Below are positions 16,717-25,042 of a stretch of DNA of 36,689 nucleotides, piece after piece; the stretch's first letter is position 1; each line of letters begins with the position of its first letter. A model generated the notes under the pieces. That model saw nothing but the letters and a program-made list of their open reading frames with translations. It was not told the DNA's origin and searched no databases. The position numbers and the translations under genes are program-made. Origin of the DNA: Lacustribacter sp964460315 (GTDB taxonomy: Bacteria > Pseudomonadota > Gammaproteobacteria > Burkholderiales > Burkholderiaceae_A); NCBI GenBank assembly GCA_964460315.1, contig CAYWPQ010000013.1:1-36689 (forward strand), in the 5' to 3' direction.

Positions 16717-17319
16717 TTAGTTGGATTTGGGCTTTTTGAGCAGATCGCGAAGGCCGGCAAAGGGCTGAACCCGCTCGCCCTCAGGGGCGTCCCCTTCCAC
16801 TGCCTGCGGGAGCGCGGAGGGCCGACAGGCGTCATGCCGCGGCGACATGGGCAGGGTCAGAAGAATTTCCTCTTCAATCAGCGAGGTGAGCGTCAGGCCG
16901 TCTTCAGGGGAGAGGTAATCCACCTCCGCAAGATCCGGGTCGTGAAGTTCGTCTTCCGCACTGATTTTCTCGGTCTGCTCATCAGCGATCTCAGCCGAAG
17001 GGAAAAACTCAAACCCGCGCCGAGCGGCCAGCGAAATTTGAACCGGCTCCAGGCAGCGTTCGCAGCGACACTCAACCTGAGTCTTGGCTTCGAGCCACCA
17101 ACGCCTGCGCCTTCGGCCAGGCCCGAGGGGTCGGTCATCTGGGGCAAGCCGCCAGTCGATCTTGGCCGTCAGCCTTTCCACCTGGGACGAAAGCCTGGGC
17201 ATGTCGGTTGCGTCCCATAGGCCCTGTGCGGGCAGCCTTCCAGAGGCGAGCGACTTCTCAAGAAATTCACTGGAAAGGGGGGCCAGCCGATCAAACGCTT
17301 TGTCAGAATTCGGATTCAT
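16717..17319 (-). CDS. yceD: DUF177 family protein YceD (rRNA accumulation protein)
   Basis: A 200-residue DUF177 protein. E. coli YceD is needed for normal 23S rRNA accumulation, and homologues always sit beside rpmF. The conserved central block is ECRCERCLEPVQISLAARRGFEF with its C-x-x-C pair, followed by an acidic segment (EVDYLSPEDGLTLTSLIEEEILLTLPM) and the family end MSPRHDAC. ATG at 17319 is chosen because AAGGTGG lies eight bases upstream; a GTG four codons earlier is the alternative. It opens the long minus-strand array, and only 36 bases separate it from the divergent maf gene. Confidence 0.9.
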   Translation of the reverse strand: MNPNSDKAFDRLAPLSSEFLEKSLASGRLPAQGLWDATDMPRLSSQVERLTAKIDWRLAPDDRPLGPGRRRRRWWLEAKTQVECRCERCLEPVQISLAARRGFEFFPSAEIADEQTEKISAEDELHDPDLAEVDYLSPEDGLTLTSLIEEEILLTLPMSPRHDACRPSALPQAVEGDAPEGERVQPFAGLRDLLKKPKSN

Positions 17320-17355
17320 AATGGAAGCCACCTTATCAAAAAACGACGCCCTCGA

Positions 17356-17985
17356 ATGCCCGCCCCAAGAATCATCCTCGCTTCCAGCAGCATCTATCGC
17401 CGCGAGCTTCTGGCAAGGCTTGGTCTCGAGTTTGAGGTTCAGTCACCGAATGTGGACGAGACCCCGCTTGAGGGCGAATCGCCCGTGGCCACATCCCTTC
17501 GATTGGCAAAAGCCAAGGCCCTGATCATTGCCAAGCAGAACCCCTTGGCCGTGGTGATTGGGTCAGACCAGGTGGCCTGTCTTGGCGAGACTCGGCTGGA
17601 CAAGCCGGGAAGTGCCGAACAGGCTCTGGCCCAGCTGCAGATGCAGCGAGGAAAGACCTGTGAATTTCACACCTCGGTCTGCGTGGCCAGCCAGGGTGGC
17701 ATCTCACTTGAAGCAGAAACCGTGACCACTCGGGTGCGTTTTCGTCAGGCCGACGAACTCACCGACGAAAGGCTGATTCGCTACATTGAAATTGAACAGC
17801 CTCTTGACTGCGCAGGAAGCGCAAAGTCGGAAGGTCTGGGCATCAGCTTGATTGAAGCCATCGAAACCTCCGACACCACGGCGCTCATTGGTCTTCCAAT
17901 GATCGCGTTATGCAACCTTCTGAGAAATGTCGGCGTGGATCCGCTGGCTAGCGAATCGTCGAACCCAACATCACCCGCCCCATAG
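17356..17985 (+). CDS. maf: Maf-family nucleotide pyrophosphatase (YceF type)
   Basis: A 209-residue house-cleaning nucleoside triphosphate pyrophosphatase. The N-terminus ILASSSIYRRELLARLGLEF and VQSPNVDETPLEGESP carry the substrate-binding Ser/Arg and Glu residues, and VVIGSDQVACLG holds the metal-binding Asp. PLDCAGSAKSEGLGISL and LIGLPMIALCNLLR resemble the YceF subfamily, which hydrolyses m7GTP, more than YhdE (dTTP/UTP). It diverges from yceD and has no clear ribosome binding site. The last 38 bases overlap the convergent sppA gene. A Ser/Pro-rich tail (SESSNPTSPAP) extends past the usual end. Confidence 0.93.
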   Translation: MPAPRIILASSSIYRRELLARLGLEFEVQSPNVDETPLEGESPVATSLRLAKAKALIIAKQNPLAVVIGSDQVACLGETRLDKPGSAEQALAQLQMQRGKTCEFHTSVCVASQGGISLEAETVTTRVRFRQADELTDERLIRYIEIEQPLDCAGSAKSEGLGISLIEAIETSDTTALIGLPMIALCNLLRNVGVDPLASESSNPTSPAP

Positions 17986-18976
17986 CCTCACCCACCGAGG
18001 CGCCAAAACGCTGGGCAAACCGCTCGGCAAAGCTTGGCTGCAGGGTGTAGTCCACCAGGTCTTCGGCTTTCACCACATCACGGGCCACACTGGCAATTGT
18101 TCCAAAACCGTCGGCCAGCCCAAGCTCAATGCTCTTGGCGCCGGTCCAGACCATGCCGGAAAAAATCTCTGGGGATGTTTTCAATCTCTGGCCCCGCCCT
18201 TCTTTTACCGCGGTGATGAACTGTCGATGCACCTCACCCAGCATGGCCTGAAGAGCAGCCTTCTGGGCAGGGTCCACGGGAAGAAACGGATCCATCAGGG
18301 CTTTGTTCTCGCCCGCGGTGAGTACCCGGCGCTCGACACCAAGCTTTTTCATGGCTTCGGTAAAGCCAAAACCATCCATACGAACGCCAATCGAACCCAC
18401 CAGACTGGCCTTATCGACATAAATAGAATCGGCCGCCGCGGCAATGTAATAGCCGCCCGATGCCGCGACATCTTCCACCACAGAGATCACCGGCTTCGGG
18501 TGCAGCGCCTTCAAGCGACGGATCTCATCAAAGACCATTCCTGACTGCACTGGGCTGCCGCCAGGGCTATTGATTCGGATGACCACCCCCACCGCCGCAC
18601 TATTTTCAAATGCAGCACGCAATGACTCATTGATCACCTCCGCGCTGGCACCGCCCTCACTGTCAATCACGCCATTGAGATCAATCAACGCCGTGTGTTT
18701 CGTCACCGGCAAAGACGAATCCGACCCGAAGTCCGCCAGCGAGACCATGAAGACCAGCAGCACCAATGACAAACTTGAGAAGCGCCAGATCAGGGACCAC
18801 TTACGCGCACGACGCTGCTCTTGAATATGCGCCAGCATGATGGCTTCGATGGCGCTTTCGCCAGAGTCCGTTTTGTTTGGAGCTTTGGCCGGGCTGCTGT
18901 CCTGTTGCAGTGTTTCCTGCTGCACGGATTCCGGCTTTAAGGTGTCCTGGTTGCTTCGGTCTTGATCGCTTGTCAT
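17948..18976 (-). CDS. sppA: Signal peptide peptidase SppA-like, peptidase family S49
   Basis: A 342-residue membrane-anchored serine protease. A hydrophilic cytoplasmic N-terminus (about 60 residues) precedes one membrane span (FSSLSLVLLVFMVSLADF), then a ClpP-like domain. VIRINSPGGSPVQSGMVFDE, the nucleophile Ser in DVAASGGYYIAAAADSIY, and the candidate general-base Lys in TAGENKALMDPF form the Ser-Lys dyad of short (B. subtilis-type) SppA. ATG at 18976 has GAAGG ten bases upstream. A GTG at 19015 overlapping the gph stop as GTGA would add 13 residues. It likely degrades cleaved signal peptides or membrane proteins. The 3' end overlaps maf tail to tail. Confidence 0.92.
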   Translation of the reverse strand: MTSDQDRSNQDTLKPESVQQETLQQDSSPAKAPNKTDSGESAIEAIMLAHIQEQRRARKWSLIWRFSSLSLVLLVFMVSLADFGSDSSLPVTKHTALIDLNGVIDSEGGASAEVINESLRAAFENSAAVGVVIRINSPGGSPVQSGMVFDEIRRLKALHPKPVISVVEDVAASGGYYIAAAADSIYVDKASLVGSIGVRMDGFGFTEAMKKLGVERRVLTAGENKALMDPFLPVDPAQKAALQAMLGEVHRQFITAVKEGRGQRLKTSPEIFSGMVWTGAKSIELGLADGFGTIASVARDVVKAEDLVDYTLQPSFAERFAQRFGASVGEAMGRVMLGSTIR

Positions 18977-19011
18977 GGTTTCAATGCCTTCGTAATGAGT
19001 GTGGCGGCTGG

Positions 19012-19677
19012 TCACTGCACAACATGCTGATCAACCCATCGACGCAGCTCTTGCACGGAAGCCATGCATCCAAGGGGTTCCGCCAGCAACAGCTCATGCC
19101 TGGGGTGGGCGCCATAGCCCACCGCAACCACCTGCGCCCCCGCCGACTTCGCCATAAAAATATCATGGGTAGTGTCGCCGATCACCAGGGTGGACTGCGG
19201 GTCAATCGAGAGCTCGTCACAGATCTCCAACACCATGGTGGGCGCAGGCTTGGGGTCTGATTCATCGGCGCAGCGTGAGGTGTCAAAAAAATGTCGGGTC
19301 TGGGTGGAATCAAAGGCGCGCTCAAGCCCAACCCTTGATTTACCCGTGGCCACCGCAAGGGGCAGGCCATGACCGCGAAGCTGTGTCAGCAGTTCAGTCA
19401 TGCCTTGAAAGGGAACCAGGCTCTGATCCCGCGAAAGGTAATGATGGCGGAATCGATCCGTCAGCTGTTCGCGCTGTGCATCCGTGATGCCAGGTGCAAC
19501 TCGGGCCAGAGCGTCTTGCAGGCCCAGTCCAATCACATAGCTCGCATCCTGCTCGGAGGGCACCGCTAGGCCGATGTCGGCACAGGCATTCAGAATCGCC
19601 CGTGTGATGGTGGGCGTGGAGTTCACAACGGTGCCGTCCCAATCAAAGATGACAAGTTCAAAGCGGGTTGGATTCAT
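19012..19677 (-). CDS. HAD-superfamily phosphatase (Gph/PGP-like)
   Basis: A 221-residue haloacid dehalogenase-type hydrolase. Motif I is IFDWDGTVVNSTPT with the nucleophile Asp and the D+2 general acid, motif II is AVATGKSRVGL, motif III is the Lys in ESDPKPAPTMV, and motif IV is VIGDTTHDIFMAKSAG. An alpha-helical cap lies between I and II. The phosphoglycolate phosphatase-like assignment is by family resemblance; the natural substrate could differ. It sits 12 bases after rluC, as in many proteobacteria, and upstream of sppA, which suggests an rluC-gph-sppA operon. Confidence 0.9.
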   Translation of the reverse strand: MNPTRFELVIFDWDGTVVNSTPTITRAILNACADIGLAVPSEQDASYVIGLGLQDALARVAPGITDAQREQLTDRFRHHYLSRDQSLVPFQGMTELLTQLRGHGLPLAVATGKSRVGLERAFDSTQTRHFFDTSRCADESDPKPAPTMVLEICDELSIDPQSTLVIGDTTHDIFMAKSAGAQVVAVGYGAHPRHELLLAEPLGCMASVQELRRWVDQHVVQ

Positions 19678-19689
19678 GATGGCCGAGGT

Positions 19690-20808
19690 TTAGGGAGGGT
19701 CCAGTGATAGCGCGGCGAAGGCGGCCTCAAAGGCAGCATCGGGCGCCGCCTGAAGATCAAGCCGCTCCCCTGTGTGGGGATGCTGGCAACGCAGCTGCCA
19801 GGCATGAAGAAACATCCGGCTGAGCCATCGACCGCTGGGCTCTGAACTCTTGGGGCCGAACTGATCGTCATGCTCATGGCGTCCGTATTTTGGGTCTCCG
19901 ATGATGGGAAAGCCCTGACTCGCAAGATGGACTCGCAGCTGGTGCGTCCTTCCCGTAATGGGTTCACAGAGCATCAGAGAAACATCCCCAAGGACAGGAT
20001 GCTTCACCCGCTGAAGGGCCCTCACCTTGGTGATGGCTGCCTGGCCGTCCTCCTGAACCCTCACCCAGCGCTCGCCTTTGGCATTGACCCACTTGTGCAG
20101 CGGAGCGTCAATTCGATCCAGTGCGGCAGGCCAGCTGCCCCAGACCAGAGCCAGATAGCGCTTGCGCATCTGCCCTTCCCGAAGCTGGCGATGAAACTCG
20201 GTCAAACTGGAGCGGCGCTTGGCGATCAACATCACGCCCGAGGTCTCGCGATCAAGCCGATGAACAAGTTCAAGAAAGCCCGGCTGGGGCCGATGGTCCG
20301 AGGGGTTGGTGGCGGGAAATCGATTCTGCCGAAGGGCCTCAATCACCCCAAGCTTCACCCCGCTGCCGCCATGGACGGCAAGGCCAAAGGGTTTGTTGAT
20401 ACCCAGCACCCAGTCGTCCTCAAGCAAAACCTGTATCGAGGCGCTGATCGACTTGGCCATGGCGGGCGATCGAACCCCAGCCGCCTGTGCGTTTCCATCA
20501 GCAGCCACGCCCTGGGCCAGCCGGACGGGCGGGATCCGAAGCCGATCATCGGCCTCAATCCGGTAGTCGCTCGAGACCCGGCCCCCATTGACGCGGACTT
20601 CTCCAGTGCGCAGCATCTTGTAGATGCGGGTCTTGGGCACCCCTTTGAGCCTGGCCAGAAGGAAGTTGTCAATCCTCTGCCCTGAATATTCGGCCGTCAC
20701 CACCCATTGCTCCACGCCCCGCCCAGCCTGGGCGGGGGGCTGCGGCGACTCTGGCGCCTCTCTGGCAGGCCGGTCTTGGGGTACGGTTTTGGGAAAATGA
20801 CTTGGCAT
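19690..20808 (-). CDS. rluC: 23S rRNA pseudouridine synthase, RluC family
   Basis: A 372-residue pseudouridine synthase. An N-terminal S4 RNA-binding domain (QRIDNFLLARLKGVPKTRIYKMLRTGEVRVNGG) is followed by the catalytic domain with the HRLDRETSGVMLIAK motif holding the catalytic Asp, then KRYLALVWG and GRTHQLRVHLASQGFPIIGD. RluC of E. coli modifies 23S positions 955, 2504 and 2580. Divergence from rne, as in E. coli, supports RluC over RluD. A Pro/Ala-rich N-terminal extension of about 35 residues precedes the S4 domain, making it longer than the usual length of about 320. Confidence 0.94.
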   Translation of the reverse strand: MPSHFPKTVPQDRPAREAPESPQPPAQAGRGVEQWVVTAEYSGQRIDNFLLARLKGVPKTRIYKMLRTGEVRVNGGRVSSDYRIEADDRLRIPPVRLAQGVAADGNAQAAGVRSPAMAKSISASIQVLLEDDWVLGINKPFGLAVHGGSGVKLGVIEALRQNRFPATNPSDHRPQPGFLELVHRLDRETSGVMLIAKRRSSLTEFHRQLREGQMRKRYLALVWGSWPAALDRIDAPLHKWVNAKGERWVRVQEDGQAAITKVRALQRVKHPVLGDVSLMLCEPITGRTHQLRVHLASQGFPIIGDPKYGRHEHDDQFGPKSSEPSGRWLSRMFLHAWQLRCQHPHTGERLDLQAAPDAAFEAAFAALSLDPP

Positions 20809-21278
20809 GGGGCCTTAGGGGTATACTCCGTGACGCAGAGATGATTTCCGGTTAGTTGTCGTGTCCCTGTTTCAAATCAGGAAGAAACACGAAGCCAATC
20901 GATGCCTCTGCTCCAGATGCAGGTTGCTCTGGATTGTATTTGACCGCGGAGCGCAATGTCGCGTGGCCCGGCAAACGAGATTAACGAACACAACCGGATT
21001 GGTGTTGTTTAGCGTGACAAGTTTCCCTGACACAAGCTTAAGTCTTGCTTCGAAGCGCCCCACAGGCAGCTTCGCAGACGCGGCTGTCCTTTGCTTCAGT
21101 GTCCTGAGCCCGTCAACCACCCCTGCATCCCGTTTTACCAACAGCCTGCGCCGAGCGCGCCAAGGCTCGCTCGTTCTCACTCGTCCCTGCCGTCCTCTCG
21201 TTCATTGCACGCTCCATTGAACCGCTAAGGCGGGTTTGGTGTCTGTTCACTGCAGACCCACTTAAGGAGTAGTGAGTA
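20809..21278 (+). promoter_or_regulatory. rluC-rne intergenic region: long leader of rne
   Basis: 470 bases without a credible gene. A TATACT hexamer at 20822-20827 is a candidate -10 for rne; no well-spaced -35 accompanies it (TTGGCA at 20802 is only 14 bases away). If used, the mRNA leader would be about 445 bases. Potential stems include CGTGT/ACACG at 20860-20864 and 20887-20891, with inner CCTG/CAGG arms. There is also a CGAAGC/GCTTCG pair near 21053-21078 and a hairpin just before the ribosome binding site at 21238-21259. In E. coli the rne leader mediates autoregulation by RNase E; a similar role here is inference. Confidence 0.55.
21238..21270 (+). promoter_or_regulatory. Hairpin and ribosome binding site of rne
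   Basis: GTCTG (21241-21245) pairs with CAGAC (21253-21257) around a seven-base loop. It is extended by GG/CC across a one-base bulge. It is followed three bases later by TAAGGAGT (21263-21270), a near-perfect Shine-Dalgarno nine bases before the ATG at 21279. The hairpin ends close to the ribosome footprint, so a protein or RNase bound to it could affect initiation. Confidence 0.55.
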
Positions 21279-23858
21279 ATGAAACGCATGCTGTTTAACG
21301 CAACCCACGCAGAAGAACTGCGGGTTGCCATCGTCGACGGCCAACGGCTGATCGATCTCGACATCGAAACTGCTGGTCGAGAGCAAAAGAAAAGCAACAT
21401 CTACAAAGGCGTGGTCACCCGGGTCGAACCCAGCCTCGAGGCCTGTTTTGTGAACTATGGGGAAGAGCGCCATGGCTTTCTTCCCTTTAAGGAAATCGCC
21501 AAGGAATACTTCCGCCCGGGCACTGACGTCGGCCGCTCCACCATCAAGGAGGCCATCGCCGAAGGCACGGAACTCCTGGTTCAGATTGAAAAAGAAGAGC
21601 GTGGCAACAAAGGCGCCGCCCTCACCACCTTCATCTCTCTGGCTGGCCGGTACCTGGTGCTCATGCCCAACAACCCCCGTGGTGGTGGCGTGTCGCGCCG
21701 AATCGAAGGCGAAGAACGCCAAGAGCTTCGCGAGACCATGGACCAGCTCGATGTCCCCGCGGGCACCAGCCTGATCGCACGCACCGCAGGCATTGGCCGC
21801 ACCGCCGAAGAACTCCAGTGGGACTTGAACTACCTGATGCAGCTCTGGCGTGCCATTGATGACGCGCGCAAGCTTCAGCCCGGCGCCTACCTGATCTATC
21901 AAGAATCCAGCCTGGTCATTCGCGCCATTCGCGACTATTTCCACCCCGATATCGGTGAGATCCTCATCGACAACGACGACATCTATGAACAGGCTCGCCA
22001 GTTCATGCTGCATGTCATGCCCGACATGGGCGCACGCGTGAAACGCTACAACGACGATGTGCCCTTGTTCTCACGTTTCCAGATCGAGCACCAGATTGAA
22101 ACGGCCTACTCGCGTGTGGTGCCCCTGCCCTCGGGCGGGGCCATCGTGATCGACCACACTGAAGCCTTGGTGGCGGTGGACGTGAACTCGGCTCGGGCGA
22201 CACGTGGCTCTGACATTGAAGAGACCGCCTTTCGTACCAACACCGAGGCGGCAGAAGAGGTGGGCAGACAGCTTCGTCTGCGTGACCTTGGCGGCCTGAT
22301 CGTGATCGACTTCATCGACATGGAGTCTGCGAAAAACCAGCGCGAAGTTGAACAGCGGCTTCGTGACGCCTTGCACTTCGACCGTGCCCGCGTTCAGATG
22401 GGCAAGATCTCACGCTTCGGCCTGATGGAGCTCTCGCGTCAGCGGCTTCGCCCTGCGCTGAACGAAGGCTCCCACATCACCTGCCCACGTTGCAACGGCA
22501 CGGGCGTGATCCGCGACGTCGATTCCAGTGCTCTCCACATTCTGCGCATTCTTCAGGAAGAGGCCATGAAGGAAGGCACCGCCGCCCTTCATGTTCAGGT
22601 CCCTGTGGAAGTGGCCACCTTCTTGCTGAATGAAAAGCGCGCGGACATTGCGAAGCTTGAGTTCCGACTCAAGGTCACCGTGGTGCTCATTCCCAATAAG
22701 CACCTCGAGACGCCGAACTACACCATCGAGCGCCTCAAGCACGACGATCCGCGTCTGGAAACCGTCAAGGCCAGCTATGCACTGGCCGACGAGCCCGCCA
22801 AAGAAACCCCCTATCAGCAACAAAAGAGCGAAGCCGTTGCTGCCAAGCCACGTCAAGAAGCCGTGGTGAAAGGCATCACGCCAACAAGCCCTGCCCCCAT
22901 TTCGGCAAGACCCGCAGCCGCTGCTGCGGCTTCGAACGGCCAGGGCTTTTTCGCCAAGATTCTTGGATGGTTCTCATCAAGCCCCGCCGAGACCGAAAAG
23001 CGTCCTGCCGCTCGCACCGGTGATCGCAACGATCGCAACAGCCGAGGCCGTAACGGTCGTAACGATCGGAATGACCGCGGCGATCGTCAGGCCCGCAACG
23101 GCAAAGATGACCGCGGCCGTGAACAACGTGAGCCGCGTGAGCCACGTGAACCCCGCGCGAAACAGGAAGGTGATCGCCAGGCCAAGCCTGCACGTCAGGA
23201 AGCTGGCGAATCGAAATCCGGCGAAGCTCGCCAGGATGGACGTCGCGATGGCCGCCAGGAACGTAAGCCACGCCAAGACCGTGGCGACCGATCCGCAGAA
23301 CGCGCTGATGCAGAACTTGCTCAGAACGCACTCACCACGCCAAATGCTGAGACCGCCGAAATGGCCGAGGCGCTTGATCAAAAACGCACCGGTCGTCGTC
23401 GCCGTCGTGGTCGCGGTGGTCGCCGCGAGGAAGGCGATCAGCAGCAAAACCTCGAACTCAACTCAGACCAGACCGACACTGACGAATCCGTGCAGGTTGA
23501 ATCGACCGAGCCCGCTGTTGCATCGATGATGCCGGTCGCAGCGGTTGAGCCGGTAGCCGCCTATGTTTCAGCAGAGCCACCGGTCGTTGCAGCTCAACCC
23601 GTGGTCGTCTCCGAGCCTGCCCCGGCGCCCGTTGCGGCAACGCCAATCATCGTTCCCGCTCCAGTGTCGGAGGCTGTGCTCAAAGAATCGCTTGATCAAG
23701 TTGGGCTTCAGTGGGTTCAAACCGACCCCGACAAGGTAGTCGCCGAGGCCGTGGCTGAACCGCCGCCCAAGCTTGGTCGTGCGCCCCGCAAGAGCGACGC
23801 CACCGCTGCGCCTCAGGAACCCCTGGTGATGGTGGAGACACGCTCGAACGGATCCTGA
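21279..23858 (+). CDS. rne: Ribonuclease E
   Basis: An 859-residue endoribonuclease that starts bulk mRNA decay and processes rRNA and tRNA. The catalytic half has MKRMLFNATHAEELRVAIVDG, an S1 domain (SNIYKGVVTRVEPSLEACFV), the 5' sensor region, and catalytic Asp residues in VAVDVNSARATRG (about 302) and LIVIDFIDME (about 344). The zinc-link CPRCNGTG is at about 402-409. From about residue 500 the protein is disordered: a KILGWFSS segment that could touch the membrane, an Arg/Asp/Asn-rich run (about 585-700), a RRRRRGRGGRR cluster, then an Ala/Pro/Val-rich acidic tail. It is shorter than the 1061-residue E. coli enzyme, so partner-binding sites may differ. Confidence 0.96.
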   Translation: MKRMLFNATHAEELRVAIVDGQRLIDLDIETAGREQKKSNIYKGVVTRVEPSLEACFVNYGEERHGFLPFKEIAKEYFRPGTDVGRSTIKEAIAEGTELLVQIEKEERGNKGAALTTFISLAGRYLVLMPNNPRGGGVSRRIEGEERQELRETMDQLDVPAGTSLIARTAGIGRTAEELQWDLNYLMQLWRAIDDARKLQPGAYLIYQESSLVIRAIRDYFHPDIGEILIDNDDIYEQARQFMLHVMPDMGARVKRYNDDVPLFSRFQIEHQIETAYSRVVPLPSGGAIVIDHTEALVAVDVNSARATRGSDIEETAFRTNTEAAEEVGRQLRLRDLGGLIVIDFIDMESAKNQREVEQRLRDALHFDRARVQMGKISRFGLMELSRQRLRPALNEGSHITCPRCNGTGVIRDVDSSALHILRILQEEAMKEGTAALHVQVPVEVATFLLNEKRADIAKLEFRLKVTVVLIPNKHLETPNYTIERLKHDDPRLETVKASYALADEPAKETPYQQQKSEAVAAKPRQEAVVKGITPTSPAPISARPAAAAAASNGQGFFAKILGWFSSSPAETEKRPAARTGDRNDRNSRGRNGRNDRNDRGDRQARNGKDDRGREQREPREPREPRAKQEGDRQAKPARQEAGESKSGEARQDGRRDGRQERKPRQDRGDRSAERADAELAQNALTTPNAETAEMAEALDQKRTGRRRRRGRGGRREEGDQQQNLELNSDQTDTDESVQVESTEPAVASMMPVAAVEPVAAYVSAEPPVVAAQPVVVSEPAPAPVAATPIIVPAPVSEAVLKESLDQVGLQWVQTDPDKVVAEAVAEPPPKLGRAPRKSDATAAPQEPLVMVETRSNGS

Positions 23859-23875
23859 TCGATTCATAATCGCGT

Positions 23876-25003
23876 ATGACCTACGGGCAGCGCATTTTTT
23901 CAATCGTTCCGGATTCCTCCGCAACGCCAAGTGTTGAGAAGGCCAGGGTTGATCCCCTGGCCAACCCACCCTCGTGGGGGCTTGTGGCTGATCAACTTGG
24001 CCGCCCCCTTCGAGACCTTCGTATCTCCGTCATTGACCAATGCAACTTTCGCTGCACCTATTGCATGCCGAAGGAAGTCTTTGGCCGCGATTACGAATTC
24101 CTTCCGAAAGAATCATTACTCAGCTTTGATGAAATTGAACGGCTCGCTCGAAGCTTTGTCCGGCTGGGCGTCGACAAGCTGCGAATTACCGGCGGCGAAC
24201 CACTGCTGCGAAAAAACATTGAAGAGCTCATCCAGAAGCTGTCGTTGATTCAGACTGTTCAGGGCAAGCCCATTGAAATTGCCATGACCACCAATGGCGT
24301 GCTTTTGGCCAAGAAAGCGGCCTCGCTTCGAGCCGCCGGGCTCAGCCGCATCACGGTGAGCCTTGACGCCTTAGACGACGCCACCTTTCGGCGCATGAAT
24401 GACGTTGATTTCCCCGTGGCCGATGTGCTTCGTGGCATTGATGCCGCCGCCGAGGCAGGTCTTCGTGTGAAGGTGAACATGGTGGTTCAGCGAGGTGCCA
24501 ATGATCATGAGATAGTTCCCATGGCCCGGGCTTTTCGCGAACGTGGCCACACCCTTCGCTTCATTGAATTCATGGACGTCGGCTCATCAAACAGCTGGCA
24601 GCTTGATCGTGTCATGCCTTCACGGGAAGTCATCAACACCATTGATCAGGTCTTCCCCTTGGAGCCCATCGGCCGCGACACACCGAACGAGGTCTCGGAA
24701 CGTTGGCGTTATCGTGATGGCCAGGGCGAGGTCGGCGTGATCTCCTCGGTCACCAAGCCGTTCTGTGGGGACTGTTCGCGGGCGAGGGTTTCGGCCGAGG
24801 GCGTGGTCTACACCTGTCTGTTTGCGCCCTCAGGCACCGACCTTCGCGAACTTCTTCGAAGCCCGGAGCCGGTCAGCGATGATGAGCTTGCAGGCGTGAT
24901 TTCAGGGATCTGGAATCAACGGCGCGACCGTTATTCCGAAGAGCGATCAAGCCTTCAGGCTCATCCCGCCAAAAAGGTCGAGATGAGCTATATCGGAGGC
25001 TGA
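23876..25003 (+). CDS. moaA: GTP 3',8-cyclase MoaA (molybdenum cofactor synthesis)
   Basis: A 375-residue radical SAM enzyme for the first step of molybdopterin synthesis. The N-terminal cluster motif CNFRCTYC (Cys56, Cys60, Cys63) binds the SAM-dependent 4Fe-4S centre. LRITGGEPLLRKNIEELIQ is the SAM-binding stretch. The C-terminal KPFCGDCSRARVSAEGVVYTC supplies the second cluster, and the end is the conserved Gly-Gly (MSYIGG). It starts 17 bases after rne, with no ribosome binding site visible. An unusual N-terminal extension of about 30 residues is seen. No other moa, moe or mog gene is in the window. Confidence 0.95.
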   Translation: MTYGQRIFSIVPDSSATPSVEKARVDPLANPPSWGLVADQLGRPLRDLRISVIDQCNFRCTYCMPKEVFGRDYEFLPKESLLSFDEIERLARSFVRLGVDKLRITGGEPLLRKNIEELIQKLSLIQTVQGKPIEIAMTTNGVLLAKKAASLRAAGLSRITVSLDALDDATFRRMNDVDFPVADVLRGIDAAAEAGLRVKVNMVVQRGANDHEIVPMARAFRERGHTLRFIEFMDVGSSNSWQLDRVMPSREVINTIDQVFPLEPIGRDTPNEVSERWRYRDGQGEVGVISSVTKPFCGDCSRARVSAEGVVYTCLFAPSGTDLRELLRSPEPVSDDELAGVISGIWNQRRDRYSEERSSLQAHPAKKVEMSYIGG

Positions 25004-25010
25004 CACAGGT

Positions 25011-25040
25011 CTTCAAGACAAATGTCTTGAAGCTTTGTTG
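25011..25040. terminator. Bidirectional terminator between moaA and cytochrome c
   Basis: CTTCAAGACA (25011-25020) and TGTCTTGAAG (25023-25032) form a perfect 10-base inverted repeat; allowing a turn, about eight pairs remain. On the plus strand it is followed by CTTTGTTG, a weak U-rich run. It lies 8 bases after the moaA stop and 11 bases beyond the cytochrome stop, so it can serve both convergent genes. Confidence 0.65.
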
Positions 25041-25042
25041 AA

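Noticed and set aside
20802..20827. TTGGCA and TATACT as a full promoter for rne
   Set aside because: The 14-base spacing is too short for a normal sigma-70 promoter. Only the -10 is kept as a candidate.
20861..21220. A 119-codon plus-strand frame and a 102-codon minus-strand frame in the rne leader
   Set aside because: The translations are rich in Arg, Ser and Cys without recognisable motifs, neither has a clear ribosome binding site, and the region fits a non-coding leader.
23859..23875. Leaderless moaA using CATAAT at 23865-23870
   Set aside because: No -35 was found at a suitable distance, and moaA can be translated from the rne transcript.
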